Assembly: GCA_015655615.1 (NCBI GenBank)
Contig: JAATES010000154.1
Coordinates: 1 to 7,764 of the forward strand
From: Actinomycetales bacterium
GTDB lineage: Bacteria; Actinomycetota; Actinomycetes; Actinomycetales; Cellulomonadaceae
Direction of reading: 5' to 3'
DNA length: 7,764 nucleotides
Below the pieces are notes generated by a model. That model worked only from the letters and a program-made list of their open reading frames with translations. It had not been told where the DNA came from and did no database searches. Of this stretch, positions 6,822 to 7,764 are shown one piece after another (positions within the stretch are counted from its first letter, which is position 1; every line of letters begins with the position of its first letter). Both the position numbers and the translations under genes were made by a program.

Positions 6822-7364
6822 GTGAGGCAGAGGACTTGGAGCTGCATGCTGGCACGGACCGGGCGCCTTGTCGCCAGCGCGCTCGGCTCGCCTCCTCGCA
6901 GACGACCGGATGCCCGCGCGAGGCCCTCGAGTCCGGAGTCTGGTCCGACGCCGCGGGTGACTGGTGCGGGCTACCCTGGTGACTACCACGGCCCCCTCAC
7001 CGCCGAATACGACCCTGCTCTCGATGGCAATGCCGACCCTGGTGAGATCGTGTGGACCTGGGTGCCCTTCGAGGAAGACCCCACCCAGGGAAAGGACCGG
7101 CCCGTCGTCATCGTCGGACGTGACGGCTCCTGGCTGCTGGGACTCATGCTGACCAGCAAGGATCACTCCCGGAACTATGAGCTGGAGGCCCTTCGCGGGC
7201 GATCGTGGATGGACATCGGGACCGGCGACTGGGACCGGCAACGCCGCGATTCCGAGGTCCGGCTGGACCGGGTGATCAGGGTCGAGCCCACCACGGTCAG
7301 ACGCGAGGGCGCCATCATGGCCCCCGAGTTGTTCCACAGGATCGTCGCCCGGTTGCGTCCCTGA
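6822..7364 (+). CDS. PemK/MazF-fold (type II toxin-like) protein without adjacent antitoxin
   Basis: The 180-residue product has a basic, low-complexity N-terminus (residues 1-45) followed by a conserved actinobacterial segment (YPGDYHGPLTAEYDP at 51-65) and a PemK/MazF-like domain at about 74-175: PGEIVWTWVPFEEDP, KDRPVVIVGR with Arg93 and Arg100, LMLTSKDH at 108-115, WMDIGTGDWD and SEVRLDRVIRV. In MazF and PemK toxins, an Arg after the first strand and a Ser/Thr in the TS motif take part in RNA cleavage; comparable residues (Arg93, Thr111/Ser112) are present here, though whether they are catalytic is inference. No antitoxin gene lies on either side: upstream is a divergent promoter, downstream is rpsT. 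It may be a solitary housekeeping member of the fold and not a growth-inhibiting toxin. The GTG start follows a -10 box at leaderless spacing; an ATG at 6846 is the alternative. Confidence 0.8.
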   Translation: MRQRTWSCMLARTGRLVASALGSPPRRRPDARARPSSPESGPTPRVTGAGYPGDYHGPLTAEYDPALDGNADPGEIVWTWVPFEEDPTQGKDRPVVIVGRDGSWLLGLMLTSKDHSRNYELEALRGRSWMDIGTGDWDRQRRDSEVRLDRVIRVEPTTVRREGAIMAPELFHRIVARLRP

Positions 7365-7398
7365 GGACCCTGCGGCGACGCGAGGGATTCTGACCTGG

Positions 7399-7404
7399 TA
7401 GTCT
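7399..7404 (+). promoter_or_regulatory. Extended -10 promoter for rpsT
   Basis: TAGTCT preceded by TGG (TG one base upstream) forms an extended -10 element, TGGTAGTCT. Transcription would begin around 7409-7411, 35 bases after the stop of the PemK-like gene, giving a leader of about 130 bases. The -35 region is not recognisable. Confidence 0.45.
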
Positions 7405-7542
7405 TGGCAGTCGTGTGCCCGCCCAGGTCGGCGAGCACCCCTCCAGTTCCTCTCCACGGGTCCCCACCCCAGTCCCGGAACCGGAAGCGCCTTCACAGAC
7501 CTGTCAGATCGCTTCGGCGAACACACAAGAGAGTCCCCCAAC
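7405..7542 (+). promoter_or_regulatory. Long rpsT leader with a UUCG hairpin
   Basis: The sequence between the predicted rpsT promoter and its GTG start is non-coding on the evidence available. It contains TCGC-TTCG-GCGA (7509-7520), a 4-bp stem closed by the very stable C(UUCG)G tetraloop, about 22 bases before the start codon, and a weak purine-rich ribosome-binding stretch AAGAGAG (7527-7533). A leader of this length may serve S20 feedback control, as known for E. coli S20, but the sequence does not prove it. Confidence 0.35.
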
Positions 7543-7764
7543 GTGGCGAATATCAAGTCCCAGATCAAGCGGATCAAGACGAACGAAAAGGCCCGCCTGC
7601 GCAACAAGGCAGTCAAGTCCGAGTTGAAGACCTACGTGCGCAAGGTGCGCGAGGCCGTCGGCGCGGGAGACAAGGAGACCGCGGACACCGCGCTCCTGGC
7701 CGCCTCGCGCAAGCTCGACAAGGCCGTCTCCAAGGGCGTCATCCACGCCAACCAGGCAGCCAAC
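7543..7764 (+). CDS. rpsT: 30S ribosomal protein S20 (partial, 3' end outside the window)
   Basis: S20 binds 16S rRNA early in assembly of the small ribosomal subunit. The 74 residues present begin [20 protein letters not shown] and end [11 protein letters not shown], the family's highly conserved start and near-end; about a dozen C-terminal residues of the usual 85-90 lie beyond the edge. The start is GTG, with a weak GAGAG ribosome-binding site nine bases upstream. Lys/Arg content and the helical heptad pattern are typical. Lepidic neighbours seen elsewhere in actinobacteria (holA, lepA) are not within the window. Confidence 0.97.
   Translation, partial: MANIKSQIKRIKTNEKARLRNKAVKSELKTYVRKVREAVGAGDKETADTALLAASRKLDKAVSKGVIHANQAAN

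Noticed and set aside
4769..6982. A 737-codon open frame on the plus strand opposite the ATP-grasp and alpha-E genes
   Set aside because: It is antisense to two genes with clear family motifs, contains a poly-Leu run that is only the complement of the CAA/CAG repeat, and shows no recognisable domain. Long antisense frames are expected in GC-rich DNA.
7355..7381. GCGTC...GACGC inverted repeat at the end of the PemK-like gene as a terminator
   Set aside because: The stem is only 5 bp with a 17-base loop and no U run.
7415..7542. A possible small plus-strand gene starting with GTG at 7415 in the rpsT leader
   Set aside because: The frame has no ribosome-binding site, is rich in Pro and Ser, and runs on out of frame into rpsT, so it is most likely chance.
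6591..7616. A 341-codon minus-strand frame across the intergenic region, the PemK-like gene and part of rpsT
   Set aside because: It is antisense to rpsT and the PemK-like gene, spans the divergent promoter region, and has no recognisable domain.

Overview
The window looks like chromosomal DNA of a high-GC Gram-positive bacterium (Actinomycetota). The evidence is strong G/C third-position bias, frequent GTG/TTG starts, promoters that appear to be little more than a TANNNT -10 box, an actinobacterial-type GltD N-terminus, an MptB-like mannosyltransferase and an S20 protein of actinobacterial character. The order is probably Micrococcales or Propionibacteriales, but the sequence alone cannot settle this. 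I see no insertion sequence, phage gene, tRNA, rRNA or CRISPR array. The DNA is densely coding; the largest gap is about 178 bases.

Layout. Five genes are on the minus strand, read from right to left. First comes a tightly overlapping three-gene operon: a circularly permuted ATP-grasp enzyme (6733 to 5093), an alpha-E helical protein (5100 to 4168) and a transglutaminase-like thiol enzyme (4171 to 3317). Next is a multi-pass MptB-type alpha-1,6-mannosyltransferase (3246 to 1714), then the small subunit of glutamate synthase, gltD (1581 to 109). The plus strand carries a PemK/MazF-fold protein (6822 to 7364) and the first 74 codons of rpsT (from 7543), which runs off the right edge. Positions 1-108, downstream of gltD, hold a small GC hairpin and possibly the first codons of another minus-strand gene.

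How the genes work together. The ATP-grasp/alpha-E/transglutaminase trio is a widely conserved module, proposed from comparative genomics to form and cut or transfer amide (peptide or isopeptide) bonds; its substrate is unknown as far as I am aware. The 8-base and 4-base gene overlaps point to translational coupling and a shared function. MptB-like and GltD are biochemically unrelated to it (cell-envelope mannan or glycolipid elongation; ammonia assimilation) and probably have their own promoters. GltD appears without gltB next to it on its upstream side.

Most notable observations: (i) the ATP-grasp protein has an extra C-terminal tail with eight consecutive glutamines encoded by a CAA/CAG repeat, placed just before the alpha-E ribosome-binding site; (ii) the 88-base divergent region between the operon and the PemK-like gene has a TANNNT box exactly six bases before each start codon, consistent with two leaderless mRNAs, plus a perfect 10-base palindrome between them; (iii) the PemK/MazF-like protein has no antitoxin beside it.
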